DNA from: Burkholderiaceae bacterium
GTDB taxonomy: Bacteria; Pseudomonadota; Gammaproteobacteria; Burkholderiales; Burkholderiaceae_F
Direction of reading: 5' to 3'
NCBI GenBank assembly: GCA_019236735.1
Contig: JAFAIM010000094.1
Span: 1-56,796 of the forward strand
DNA: 56,796 bases
The notes under the pieces are model-generated. The model did not search any database and was not told the DNA's origin. It saw nothing but the letters and a program-made list of their open reading frames with translations. Shown here piece by piece: positions 9,206-17,095 of this stretch (position 1 is its first letter; every line of letters begins with the position of its first letter). Made by a program: the position numbers and the translations under genes.

Positions 9206-9771
9206 TATGCCAGCCACTCCGGTTCCCAGTTCACGTGGATCTCGCCCGCGACAACATCGACGCCGTCGACGAACTCACCCACCATCGGCACCAGGATCTC
9301 TGATCCCGGCGAAACCGGCTCGATCTCGAGCAGGTCGTGCGCCGCGCACGCCCTGAGTCCTTTGACGGATCCCAGTTTCCGGCCACGCCGGTCGATCACC
9401 TGCAGTCCGATCAGATCGACCCAGTAATACTCGTTTGCCGCGAGCTGCGGGAAATCGCCGCGCGCCACCGCGATCCCCGCACCCTTCAAAGCGTCTGCCG
9501 CTTCCGGACTGTCGCACCCTTCCCACTTGGCCACCAGTGCCGCCCCTTGGCGCCGCACCGCGCTGACGCGCAGCTCGTGCGCGCTGCCATCGCCGAGCAG
9601 CCACCAGCGGCGCGTCCCCAGCAACCCTTCTGCCAGCGGCGTATGTGGCGCCACTTTTACCCATCCACGCACGCCGTACGCCCCGCGCACGCGGCCCAAT
9701 TCAACGAGGTGATCGTTCGCCGCTGGCTGAGCAGCCGAGCTCGAAACCGAGGAAACCGAGGCCTCTCGCAG
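9205..9771 (-). CDS. rimM: 16S rRNA processing protein RimM, probably with a CTG start
   Basis: Assembly factor for the 30S subunit head that binds S19. The RimM domain (LVELGRVRGAYGVRGWVKV) and PRC-barrel part (ANEYYWVDLIGLQVID ... ILVPMVGEFVDGVDVV) are clear. The first in-frame ordinary start is TTG at 9699, but that removes the conserved first strand LVEL. The frame is open back to the rpsP stop, and no ATG, GTG or other TTG occurs there. A CTG at 9769-9771 directly follows the rpsP TAG and has a consensus GGAGGTGG Shine-Dalgarno 8 nt upstream. I therefore propose that start (188 residues). If wrong, the gene is 9205-9699. Confidence 0.8.
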   Translation of the reverse strand: MREASVSSVSSSAAQPAANDHLVELGRVRGAYGVRGWVKVAPHTPLAEGLLGTRRWWLLGDGSAHELRVSAVRRQGAALVAKWEGCDSPEAADALKGAGIAVARGDFPQLAANEYYWVDLIGLQVIDRRGRKLGSVKGLRACAAHDLLEIEPVSPGSEILVPMVGEFVDGVDVVAGEIHVNWEPEWLA

Positions 9772-10116
9772 CTATACCACCTCCGCCGCACCCGCCTGCT
9801 GCGCACCGCTGGCGGCAGCCGCAGCGTCAGCGGACTTCGGCTGAGCGGGAGCCGTCGCGGCGCTCCCAAGCGCCGAGGCGCCGAACGACTTGATCAGCCG
9901 CGCCACCGTAGGGCTCACCTGCGCGCCTACGCTGCGCCAGTGCGCCAGGCGATCCATCGCAATTCGAAACCTGGTCTCGGATTCGGTCGCTTTCGGGTTG
10001 TAGAAGCCAACCTTCTCGACAAAGCGGCCGTCCCTCGCGTTGCGCGAATCCGTTGCCACGATCGTGAAAAACGGGCGCTTCTTGGCACCGCCCCGAGCCA
10101 GCCGGATAACAACCAT
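9772..10116 (-). CDS. rpsP: 30S ribosomal protein S16
   Basis: First gene of the operon. The core [34 protein letters not shown] and [25 protein letters not shown] is typical S16. The 114-residue product has an Ala/Pro/Gln-rich C-terminal tail of about 30 residues beyond the E. coli protein length, as in many betaproteobacteria. The last codons encode the Shine-Dalgarno proposed for rimM. A near-consensus promoter lies about 54-82 bp upstream. Confidence 0.97.
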   Translation of the reverse strand: MVVIRLARGGAKKRPFFTIVATDSRNARDGRFVEKVGFYNPKATESETRFRIAMDRLAHWRSVGAQVSPTVARLIKSFGASALGSAATAPAQPKSADAAAAASGAQQAGAAEVV

Positions 10117-10169
10117 TGGTGTTTCGTTCCTCTCAGTTCAAAGCAAAGCCTGCTTCCAGACAACCTGAC

Positions 10170-10198
10170 ATTTTATTAACCCCTGCGAAAACTGACAA
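10170..10198 (-). promoter_or_regulatory. Sigma70-type promoter for the rpsP operon
   Basis: On the minus strand TTGTCA (10198-10193) is followed by exactly 17 bp and TAAAAT (10175-10170): 5/6 matches to each consensus box at optimal spacing. Transcription would begin near 10163, giving a leader of roughly 47 nt before rpsP. Confidence 0.75.
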
Positions 10199-10262
10199 GG
10201 CGCAGCCCTGGCGAGGCGCGGGCGCGTCCCTTTCGCACGCGGTTTCCCTCGGAACAGGGATA

Positions 10263-10278
10263 CTGTATATTTCTACAG
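10263..10278. promoter_or_regulatory. LexA (SOS) box
   Basis: CTGT-N8-ACAG with an AT-rich spacer, preceded by TA, matches the gammaproteobacterial/betaproteobacterial LexA consensus. It ends 3 bp before the start codon of the radical SAM gene. A possible -10 hexamer TATATT (10266-10271) falls inside the box. A bound LexA dimer would block both RNA polymerase and the start region. Confidence 0.75.
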
Positions 10279-10281
10279 CAT

Positions 10282-11442
10282 ATGCCGAATCCAAGCCCAG
10301 AGGAGCACACGGCGACGATCCATCTCGCTTGGAAGGGACGCGCCGCCCTTTCCAATCGTGAGTCGCGCTTTCATCGGCTGCGGCACGAGCCCGATAGCGC
10401 CGCCGGAGTCGAGTCCGCGGATCCAGACGACGATGCCGAGGCGAAAGGCCCGGCGACCGAGGTTCGAATCGAGATCGCGCGCTCGATCGTGTCGTCGAAC
10501 CGATCGCCGGACATACCGTTCGACCGGTCGATCAATCCGTACCGCGGTTGCGAGCACGGCTGCGTGTATTGCTACGCGCGCCCGAGCCACGCGTACCTGG
10601 GTCTTTCGCCCGGGCTGGATTTCGAGACGAAGATCTTCGCCAAGACCAACGCGCCGGAGTTGCTGCGAAAGGAGCTGCAAAAGAACGGAGCCGGCCCATT
10701 GATCGCCTTGGGAGCGAACACCGATCCGTACCAACCGGTCGAACGGCGTCTGCAGATCACCCGCTCGCTGCTGCAGGTGATGAATGAATTCGACCAGCCT
10801 GTCGGCGTCACCACGAAATCGAGCGTGGTCACGCGCGACATCGACATCCTGGCGCCGATGGCGGCGCGGGGGCTGGCCAAGGTTTTCATATCGGTCGCGA
10901 CGCTCGACGCCGACATCGCGCGAACGATGGAGCCACGCGCAAACTCGCCCGCGCGCAGGATCCAGGCAATCGAGCAGCTTTCCCGAGCAGGCATTCCGAC
11001 GGGAGTCTTCGTCGCTCCGGTGATCCCCGCGCTGACCGACAAGGATTTGGAACGGGTCCTCGAGGCCGCTTCGCAGGCGGGCGCCCGCTACGCAGGATAT
11101 GTGATGTTGCGGCTACCGCTGGAGCTGCGCGACCTGTTCACCGAATGGCTGCAAACCCACTATCCGCTGCGCGCGAGCCATGTGATGGGCCTGGTGCGGC
11201 AGATGCGCGGCGGGCGAGACAACGACTCGACCTTCGGCCAGCGCATGCGCGGCACCGGACCGATTGCGGATTTGCTGGAGCGGCGCTTCCGGATCGCTTG
11301 CAAGCGTCTTGGATTGAACGCGGACCGGATGGCGCGGTACGCCGACATGGATCGAAGCGAAAAGGCTGACGGCCCGATTGCCCCGCAGCGGCCGGACACG
11401 GCAATGAAAGAAGCCTCGCCACAATTGACGCTTTTCGAGTGA
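10282..11442 (+). CDS. PA0069-family radical SAM protein (SplB-like)
   Basis: A 386-residue radical SAM enzyme with the iron-sulfur cluster motif CEHGCVYCYAR (CxxxCxxC). The flanking stretches NPYRGCEHGC, LGANTDPYQPVE and PVGVTTKSSVVTRDID are typical of the spore-photoproduct-lyase-like PA0069 group. The reaction is unknown; a DNA-repair role is suggested by the SplB relation and by the LexA box directly upstream. No alternative start lies before the conserved KGRAALSN region, so the ATG at 10282 stands and the mRNA would be almost leaderless. It is divergent from the rpsP operon and followed by a 220-bp gap in which I see nothing specific. Confidence 0.9.
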   Translation: MPNPSPEEHTATIHLAWKGRAALSNRESRFHRLRHEPDSAAGVESADPDDDAEAKGPATEVRIEIARSIVSSNRSPDIPFDRSINPYRGCEHGCVYCYARPSHAYLGLSPGLDFETKIFAKTNAPELLRKELQKNGAGPLIALGANTDPYQPVERRLQITRSLLQVMNEFDQPVGVTTKSSVVTRDIDILAPMAARGLAKVFISVATLDADIARTMEPRANSPARRIQAIEQLSRAGIPTGVFVAPVIPALTDKDLERVLEAASQAGARYAGYVMLRLPLELRDLFTEWLQTHYPLRASHVMGLVRQMRGGRDNDSTFGQRMRGTGPIADLLERRFRIACKRLGLNADRMARYADMDRSEKADGPIAPQRPDTAMKEASPQLTLFE

Positions 11443-11662
11443 TCGGAGCCGAGGCCGGCATTTCGCCCACTACCGGACGCTCTGGCCTCTGTCCGCCTAG
11501 CGATAGTCGATCTTCGGACACTTGTCTGCTGGCGTTCCGCATTTTCCGCAAGAACGCAAGTAGCGGATTCACGATGCTCTCTCCGAAAACTCGCGCCTGC
11601 GTCACGGCGCATTGGCCACGTTATCCGTAAAGCTTGAGCCTTCTTCGAATCAGGGGGCGTCT

Positions 11663-11857
11663 GTGCCTACCAAGGTCGCCGAAGTGCTACGACGGTTGCA
11701 CCATGACGGGTGGGTGCTTATTGCGACACGCGGCAGTCATAAACAGTACAAGCATCCGGCGAAGAGCGGCCGAGTCACTGTGCCGGGGAAACCGGGTGAC
11801 GATGTGGCGCCGGGAACTATGAACAGCATTCGAAAGCAGGCCGGTTGGAAGGAGTAG
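11663..11857 (+). CDS. hicA: HicA-type mRNA interferase toxin
   Basis: A 64-residue protein with the HicA double-stranded-RNA-binding-like fold: KVAEVLRRLHHDGWVL, then the catalytic-histidine motif GSHKQYKHP and a C-terminal GTMNSIRKQAG helix. It starts at a GTG (11663) with AGGGGG about 5 nt upstream. HicA toxins cleave mRNA to stop growth and are neutralised by HicB. The antitoxin gene follows after 3 bp. Confidence 0.85.
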   Translation: MPTKVAEVLRRLHHDGWVLIATRGSHKQYKHPAKSGRVTVPGKPGDDVAPGTMNSIRKQAGWKE

Positions 11858-11860
11858 CCT

Positions 11861-12079
11861 ATGGACATGCGCTACGCGATCGTCATAGAGAAGGCTGGCA
11901 AAAACTATTCGGCGTATGTTCCCGACTTGCCCGGTTGCGTTGCAACTGGGGCGACGGTTTCGGAACTCGAAGCCGAAATGCGCGAAGCAATCGCGTTTCA
12001 CCTTGAGGGGCTGCGAGCTGACGGGTTGCCGATTCCGGAGCCCGCGAGCGAGGTCCGGTATCTCGAAGTCGCGGCTTGA
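11861..12079 (+). CDS. hicB: HicB-type antitoxin, short form
   Basis: A 72-residue protein with the partial RNase-H-like HicB fold: RYAIVIEKAGKNYSAYVPDLPGC and GATVSELEAEMREAIAFHLEGL. It ends soon after the fold, so it has no C-terminal HTH or ribbon-helix-helix DNA-binding domain. This short form may not autoregulate the operon itself. The start ATG at 11861 gives MDMRYA; the Met two codons later is an alternative. The pair lies between core genes and is probably horizontally acquired. Confidence 0.85.
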   Translation: MDMRYAIVIEKAGKNYSAYVPDLPGCVATGATVSELEAEMREAIAFHLEGLRADGLPIPEPASEVRYLEVAA

Positions 12080-12150
12080 CGTCGCGTCTGCGGAGCGCGT
12101 CTCAACCGATTGAAATTCAGGTGCCCGTCCTGCGATTCCTCCATTCGTGA

Positions 12151-12717
12151 ATGAAGTCCCGCCTGGTCGCATTTGCCCTGCCTCTACTTTCCCTTGCAAG
12201 CGCGGCAACTGCACAGGATATTCCTGACTCGTGCGAGGAGCAGATTCCGCGTTCGCTCGCGAACGCGCTGGAACGAGCCTTCCCGGGCTTTCGCAAACCT
12301 TTGGAATACGACAATGCGCCGGAGGACATCGCTTATAGCAAGTCCCATGGGGGCCGCGGCTGCTTGGGCGTCGCCACTGGCGATTTCACCGGCGAAGGAA
12401 AGAAGGACTACATCATCGGAATGACGGCGAAGAAAGGCGGCGGAGGGCTCGCGGTCATCGTCCGGCCCAGGAAAGGCGGGTGGTCATTTCAAGAGATCGC
12501 GAGCTGGGGCAAACATCGAAGGGTGTCGCAGTACGTGGATGTGGTGCCACCCGGGAAGTACGACAGAGTCGAATCGGCCGCGGGCGCGTTGGCGAAGGAC
12601 GAAAGAGCGTCGCTTACCTGTACCCACTCAGGCGTACAGATCGGAACGATCGAGGCGACTGGGGTCGTCTACTGCTTCGTAGACGGACAGTGGCTGCATG
12701 TCGTCGTCTCCAATTGA
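12151..12717 (+). CDS. Secreted protein of unknown function
   Basis: A 188-residue product with a clear signal peptide (MKSRLVAFALPLLSLASAATA, cleavage after ATA-Q). The mature part has three or four cysteines that could pair in the periplasm. A GDFTGEGKKDYIIGM stretch resembles a calcium-binding FG-GAP-like loop of the kind that tracks accessory secreted proteins. No enzyme motif is recognised. It follows hicB by 71 bp on the same strand and ends 17 bp before the nitronate monooxygenase start. Confidence 0.7.
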   Translation: MKSRLVAFALPLLSLASAATAQDIPDSCEEQIPRSLANALERAFPGFRKPLEYDNAPEDIAYSKSHGGRGCLGVATGDFTGEGKKDYIIGMTAKKGGGGLAVIVRPRKGGWSFQEIASWGKHRRVSQYVDVVPPGKYDRVESAAGALAKDERASLTCTHSGVQIGTIEATGVVYCFVDGQWLHVVVSN

Positions 12718-12734
12718 GAACGGATGCGCTCCGA

Positions 12735-13700
12735 ATGAAACCCACCCTATCGACTCGGCTGACCCGCAACCTGAAACTGCAACATCCGATCGTCTTGGCG
12801 CCGATGGCGTTCGCAGCGGGGGGCGCACTTGCCGCGGCGGTCAGTCGCGCGGGCGGCCTGGGGCTGATCGGCGGCGGCTATGGCGACCCTGCGTGGCTCG
12901 GCGAACAGTTCGACGCTGCCGGCAGCGAGCGAGTCGGAGTCGGCTTCATCACATGGTCACTGCGCAACTCACCGTCCTTGCTGACGCAGGTCCTGAAACA
13001 CAGGCCGGCGGCCGTAATGCTCTCCTTTGGGGACCCTCGCCCATTTGCAAGCCAGATTCGTGCGGCCGGAGCGAAACTGATTTGCCAGTGCCAGAACATC
13101 GGGCACGTCGCGGACGCGCTCGACGCAAAAGCAGATATCGTCGTGGCGCAGGGTGCCGAGGCCGGAGGACACGGCGCGCTGCGCGGAACGTTGACGCTCG
13201 TTCCGGAAGCGGCGGATTTCCTCGCGGCGCAAGCTCCCGACACGCTACTGCTCGCCGCCGGCGGCATCGCCGATGGGCGCGGCTTGGCCGCTGCGCTGAT
13301 GCTGGGCGCCGACGGCGTTCTGGTCGGCACGCGCCTGTGGGCGTCGAGCGAAGCCCTCGTGCACGAGCGTCATCACCAGGCGATCATCGAGACGGGTGGC
13401 GACGGCACGCTGCGGACCCGGGTACCGGACATCGCCCGCCAGCTGCCGTGGCCACCCGAGTTCACCGGTCGCATCCGCCGCAACGATTTCACAGACCGCT
13501 GGCACGGGCGCGAAGATGAGCTCGAGCGAAGCGCGGGGGCCGAAGGCCCCCGCTACCGAGAGGCGTTCGTGCAAGGGGACCCGGAGAATGCCGCGGTCTG
13601 GTTTGGCGAGGCGGCAGGCTTGATCCATGCAATCGAACCCGCAGCCGTGATCGTCGAGCGGATGGCCATCGAGGCCACGCATCTGCTCAGGCGCGAGTGA
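12735..13700 (+). CDS. Nitronate monooxygenase (2-nitropropane dioxygenase family)
   Basis: FMN-dependent TIM-barrel enzyme predicted to oxidise alkyl nitronates to carbonyl compounds and nitrite. The family blocks are present: HPIVLAPMAFAAGG, the loop DIVVAQGAEAGGHG with the usual catalytic-His position, and LLAAGGIADGRGLAAALMLGADGVLVGTR. The product is 321 residues from the ATG at 12735. An upstream in-frame TTG overlapping the previous stop is possible. The last 14 bp overlap the convergent methyltransferase gene. Confidence 0.88.
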   Translation: MKPTLSTRLTRNLKLQHPIVLAPMAFAAGGALAAAVSRAGGLGLIGGGYGDPAWLGEQFDAAGSERVGVGFITWSLRNSPSLLTQVLKHRPAAVMLSFGDPRPFASQIRAAGAKLICQCQNIGHVADALDAKADIVVAQGAEAGGHGALRGTLTLVPEAADFLAAQAPDTLLLAAGGIADGRGLAAALMLGADGVLVGTRLWASSEALVHERHHQAIIETGGDGTLRTRVPDIARQLPWPPEFTGRIRRNDFTDRWHGREDELERSAGAEGPRYREAFVQGDPENAAVWFGEAAGLIHAIEPAAVIVERMAIEATHLLRRE

Positions 13701-14532
13701 GCTGCACCACTGCAGACCATCGCGCCCGCCCGAGCCGGCGGGGATCTGGTGTGGGCAGAAGCGAAAACGGCTGCAGATACCACGGCAGCCGTTGAAAGCG
13801 CCGGGCAGCATGAAAGATGGAGTGGACCTCGCCGACGCACCAGCCGAGCGACTCGAAGAACGCCACACCATTTTGCGAAGCGAACTTCATCGGGGCGCTG
13901 GCAAGGAACCTTCCCATCGACTTCTGCATGAATTCGAGAAGCTCCGGGGAAGCGATATCGATCACCCAGGAATGCACGCCGGGATGGGCCAGCAGATCGC
14001 TGGCCAGGCTGCGCACCGCCTGCTCGTCCAGATACACGAGCAATCCTTCCGTGATCACCAGCGTTTGATGTGTCCGTGCGGTCGCCCTTGCCAGCGCCTC
14101 GCTGCGCGCAACCGGATCCGCGAGATCCGCCGGAATCCGGATGAGCTCACAACGGGGGCTTGCATCGCGCAGCAGCCGTTCCTTCTCCTCGAGGATCCCC
14201 GGTAGGTCGACTTCCACCCAGCGCAGCGCGCGTGGAAGCACCAGGCGATAGGGACGCGCGTCCAGCCCAGCCGCCAGATTGACGACGCAATCGCACCCAT
14301 TGGTAACGGCGCGCTCGACCACGTCGTCGATCAGCTTGGTGCGCGCGATCAGCGGCCAGCCGCTGCGCGCCTGACGAGGCATCAGCGCGGCGATCTCGCG
14401 GCCGCGATCGCCAGCGAGGCGATCGGCATAGGAGTCGCGGAACAGCGCATCCGCGCGAGCGCTCTCCCACGCGCGGTACACCGCTACCCAGCGTGCGGTG
14501 TCCGAGATATGGGTGATCGGCGAGCTCGACAT
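13687..14532 (-). CDS. Leucine-carboxyl-methyltransferase-like SAM methyltransferase
   Basis: Class I SAM-dependent methyltransferase of the LCM/PPM family, 281 residues from the ATG at 14532 (MSSSPITHISD). Supporting blocks are ARTKLIDDVVERAV, the SAM motif VVNLAAGLDARPYRL, VEVDLPGILEEKERLL and VITEGLLVYLDEQAV. Bacterial members methylate diverse small molecules or O-groups; the substrate here is unknown. It is convergent with nitronate monooxygenase and separated by 67 bp from the DUF3501 gene upstream. Confidence 0.88.
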   Translation of the reverse strand: MSSSPITHISDTARWVAVYRAWESARADALFRDSYADRLAGDRGREIAALMPRQARSGWPLIARTKLIDDVVERAVTNGCDCVVNLAAGLDARPYRLVLPRALRWVEVDLPGILEEKERLLRDASPRCELIRIPADLADPVARSEALARATARTHQTLVITEGLLVYLDEQAVRSLASDLLAHPGVHSWVIDIASPELLEFMQKSMGRFLASAPMKFASQNGVAFFESLGWCVGEVHSIFHAARRFQRLPWYLQPFSLLPTPDPRRLGRARWSAVVQLTRA

Positions 14533-14599
14533 CGCGACAAAGGCTACACCACGTCGTGCGCGACATCGGCAGACGTCGCTACCGAGCCGTTGCCGCCGG

Positions 14600-15184
14600 T
14601 TACGCGAAGTCGCGAGCGAGCGAAGTCCGCACTTCGGCGGGCAGCGCGTCGATGCGCGCTTGATAGTTCGGGTGATCGATCCCCAGAGCAATTGGGCCGC
14701 CGGCCCGCATCGCGGCTACGTCCGCGCGGTCGAACTCGAATCGCAGGAAATGCACAGCCGAAGTTTTTTGCTCGTTCTCGCGCTCCAAGTCCTCGTCCGC
14801 GATCGCGAAAACGCGCGGCAGCTCGCCGATCTGGAAGTACACCGCGCGCTCGACGCCCTTTAAACCGGCGAGCGCGAGTTGCCGTTCTTCCGGATCCTCG
14901 TACTCGATCATCATCGTCGCCTTCAAATTCGTGCCGTCCGGCACCAGCGGCGAATACGCAGCGAGCTCGGCCCGGATACCCTCTTCGTCGAATGTGCGCT
15001 CGATCCGCAGCATCTCCTGGATCTGGTAGCGAACCGTCAGCTCGTCCTCGAAAACGAGCGTCACGTGCGCGCCGACGTGCACCATCCGATCGCGCTTGTG
15101 GGCCAGCACTCGGGCGCGGAATTGCTCACGCTGCCGGGCGTATGCCTCCAGCGTCATCAGGCTGTCACGCGTGATTCGCGGCAC
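14600..15184 (-). CDS. DUF3501 family protein
   Basis: A 194-residue protein of unknown function. The family blocks are evident: ITRDSLMTLEAYARQR, HVTLVFEDELTVRYQIQEML, YSPLVPDGTNLKATMMIEY and FLRFEFDRADVAAM. I chose the second of two adjacent GTG codons (15184), with GGAG 6 nt upstream. It is the last gene of a rubrerythrin/Fe-S reductase/DUF3501 operon, an association found repeatedly in proteobacteria and suggestive of a shared role in peroxide or iron-sulfur metabolism. Confidence 0.85.
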   Translation of the reverse strand: MPRITRDSLMTLEAYARQREQFRARVLAHKRDRMVHVGAHVTLVFEDELTVRYQIQEMLRIERTFDEEGIRAELAAYSPLVPDGTNLKATMMIEYEDPEERQLALAGLKGVERAVYFQIGELPRVFAIADEDLERENEQKTSAVHFLRFEFDRADVAAMRAGGPIALGIDHPNYQARIDALPAEVRTSLARDFA

Positions 15185-15201
15185 CACCGACTCCAAAGAG
15201 C

Positions 15202-16551
15202 TCAATCGAGGCCATACGCCATCCGCACGAGCGTGATCGGGTGGGCCAGTTTCGGAGCGGGAGTGCCGTCCTTCGCAAGCTCGCCGATGCCTTGTTCGAT
15301 ATGGTGTCCGGCAAGCTGGCAATCCGAGCTGATGAAATCGGGATTCGGCTCCGACATCGCTCGGAACACCGGGCCGCCGATCTTCATCGCGGTGGCGTGA
15401 AACTCCTTCTTGACACCCCAGGTCCCAGCGTGACCCGAGCAGCGCTCGACCGTGTTGACCTCGGTGCCGGGCATCGACTTCAACACCTCCTCGGTCTTGC
15501 GCCCGATGTTCTGCACTCGCCCGTGGCATGGAACGTGATACGACACACGACCCAATTTTCGCGCGAAATCGGTGCGCAGCAGCCCGTCGCGCCTGCGCGC
15601 CGCCAAATACTCGAACGGGTCCCAGAACGCGCCTGCAACGGTGAGAACGTCGTCGTCCCCCGAAAACAGCAGCGGCAGCTCCTGCTTGAACATCAGCGTG
15701 CAGGATGGGACCGCGGAGACAATGGCGTAACCCTGGCGCGCCAGCGGCGCAAGGCGCGGAACATTGATGTCCTTCAGACGCGCTACGCCCTGCAGATCGC
15801 CGAGCTCCAGCTTGGGCATTCCGCAGCAGGCTTCCTTCTCGACGATGACCACGGGGACACGGTTGTGGTGCAACACCTTCAGCAGGTCATGTCCGATTCC
15901 CGGCTCGTTATAGTTGACGTAGCACGTCGAGAACAGCGCCACCTTACCTGGGGTTCGTTCCCCGTTCACTGCCGGGAACGTCGACTCCGGGCGAGCACTG
16001 GATCGAAACTTGCGCGCCGCAAGCGCGGGACGCCAAGCCTTCCGATCCACACCGAGCGCAGCTTCCAGCACCCGCCGCCCCGGTGCACTGCGCTGAATCG
16101 CGTTGGCCGCCTGAGTGACGACCGGAATCCCGGCCAAACTCCCAAGTGCATCGGTCGACGACAGGATGCGGTCGCGCCGGCGACCCCCGGTGCGGCGAAA
16201 ATCCGCGGCCTTTGCGCGCAGCATCAGGTGCGGAAAGTCCACATTCCACGCATGCGGCGGCACGTACGGGCACTTGGTCATGAAGCACATGTCGCACAGG
16301 TAGCAGTTGTCGACCACCTTGGCAAAGTCGGCGCGAGAAACCGTGTCGAGCTCGCCGCTGGCAGCGCTGTCGACCAGATCGAACAAGGTCGGAAACGCGG
16401 CGCACAAGTTCACGCAGCGGCGGCATCCATGGCAGATGTCGAAGACGCGCGCGAGCTCCTTCTCGAGCGAAGCGGGGTCGTCGTACGACGGGCTGCGCCA
16501 GTCGATCGGATGGCGCGTGGGCGCGTCCAGGCTGCCTTCGCGGGTGCTCAT
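15202..16551 (-). CDS. Heterodisulfide-reductase-like Fe-S protein (CCG domains)
   Basis: A 449-residue electron-transfer or reductase subunit. Two ferredoxin-type cluster motifs lie near the N-terminus: CHGCRRCVNLC with a following Pro (residues ~40-55), and CYLCDMCFMTKCP (~83-95). Two cysteine-rich CCG-like domains follow (FSTCYVNYNEPGIG ... KEACCGMPKLELGD, and HVPCHGRVQNIG ... VERCSGHAGTWG). This is the HdrD/GlpC/GlcF layout. No membrane segment is seen. It sits 17 bp upstream of DUF3501 and 90 bp downstream of rubrerythrin, so it probably passes electrons to or from the rubrerythrin. Confidence 0.88.
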   Translation of the reverse strand: MSTREGSLDAPTRHPIDWRSPSYDDPASLEKELARVFDICHGCRRCVNLCAAFPTLFDLVDSAASGELDTVSRADFAKVVDNCYLCDMCFMTKCPYVPPHAWNVDFPHLMLRAKAADFRRTGGRRRDRILSSTDALGSLAGIPVVTQAANAIQRSAPGRRVLEAALGVDRKAWRPALAARKFRSSARPESTFPAVNGERTPGKVALFSTCYVNYNEPGIGHDLLKVLHHNRVPVVIVEKEACCGMPKLELGDLQGVARLKDINVPRLAPLARQGYAIVSAVPSCTLMFKQELPLLFSGDDDVLTVAGAFWDPFEYLAARRRDGLLRTDFARKLGRVSYHVPCHGRVQNIGRKTEEVLKSMPGTEVNTVERCSGHAGTWGVKKEFHATAMKIGGPVFRAMSEPNPDFISSDCQLAGHHIEQGIGELAKDGTPAPKLAHPITLVRMAYGLD

Positions 16552-16581
16552 GTTTGAAGTCCCGCCTTCGCGCCTGACGGC

Positions 16582-16608
16582 GCTTCGGCGGGCAAGGCCC
16601 GCCGAAGC
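16582..16608. other. Strong hairpin between rubrerythrin and Fe-S genes
   Basis: GCTTCGGCGGG / CCCGCCGAAGC form an 11-bp perfect stem with a 5-nt loop, embedded in a wider imperfect palindrome (about 16561-16635). There is no T tract, so it is more likely an mRNA-stabilising or processing hairpin that sets different levels of the two operon genes than a full terminator. Confidence 0.55.
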
Positions 16609-16641
16609 CGCGAGCGCGGCGAAAGCGGGTGCGAAGGAGGA

Positions 16642-17061
16642 TCAGTCGACGATCGAGTCGAGCGTCTTTTGGAACTTGTTCGCGTGCGAGCGCTCGGCCT
16701 TGGCGAGCGTCTCGAACCAGTCCGCAATCTCGTCGAACCCTTCGCTGCGCGCCGCCTTCGCCATCCCCGGATACATGTCCGTGTATTCGTGCGTTTCACC
16801 CGCGATCGCCGCTTTCAGGTTCGACCGAGTCGGACCGATCGGCAGCCCGGTGGCCGGATCGCCGATCTGCTCCAGATACTCCAGATGTCCGTGAGCGTGC
16901 CCCGTTTCGCCTTCGGCCGTCGAGCGGAACACTGCGGCTACGTCGTTGTAGCCTTCCACATCGGCCTTCGCGGCGAAATACAGATAGCGGCGATTCGCCT
17001 GCGATTCTCCGGCGAACGCGTATTTCAGGTTTTCCTCGGTCTTGGAACCCTTCAGCTTCAT
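16642..17061 (-). CDS. Rubrerythrin (no rubredoxin domain)
   Basis: Diiron peroxide-scavenging protein, 139 residues from the ATG at 17061. The four-helix ferritin-like bundle shows the iron ligands in NLKYAFAGESQANRRY, EGETGHAHGHLEYL, AIAGETHEYTDMYPGMA and AKAERSHANKF. The usual C-terminal rubredoxin domain (two CxxC pairs) is absent, so electrons must come from another protein. The downstream multi-cluster Fe-S protein is the obvious candidate. Confidence 0.92.
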   Translation of the reverse strand: MKLKGSKTEENLKYAFAGESQANRRYLYFAAKADVEGYNDVAAVFRSTAEGETGHAHGHLEYLEQIGDPATGLPIGPTRSNLKAAIAGETHEYTDMYPGMAKAARSEGFDEIADWFETLAKAERSHANKFQKTLDSIVD

Positions 17062-17095
17062 CGAGATTCTCCGTTTGCTCCAATCGGGCTTGCAA

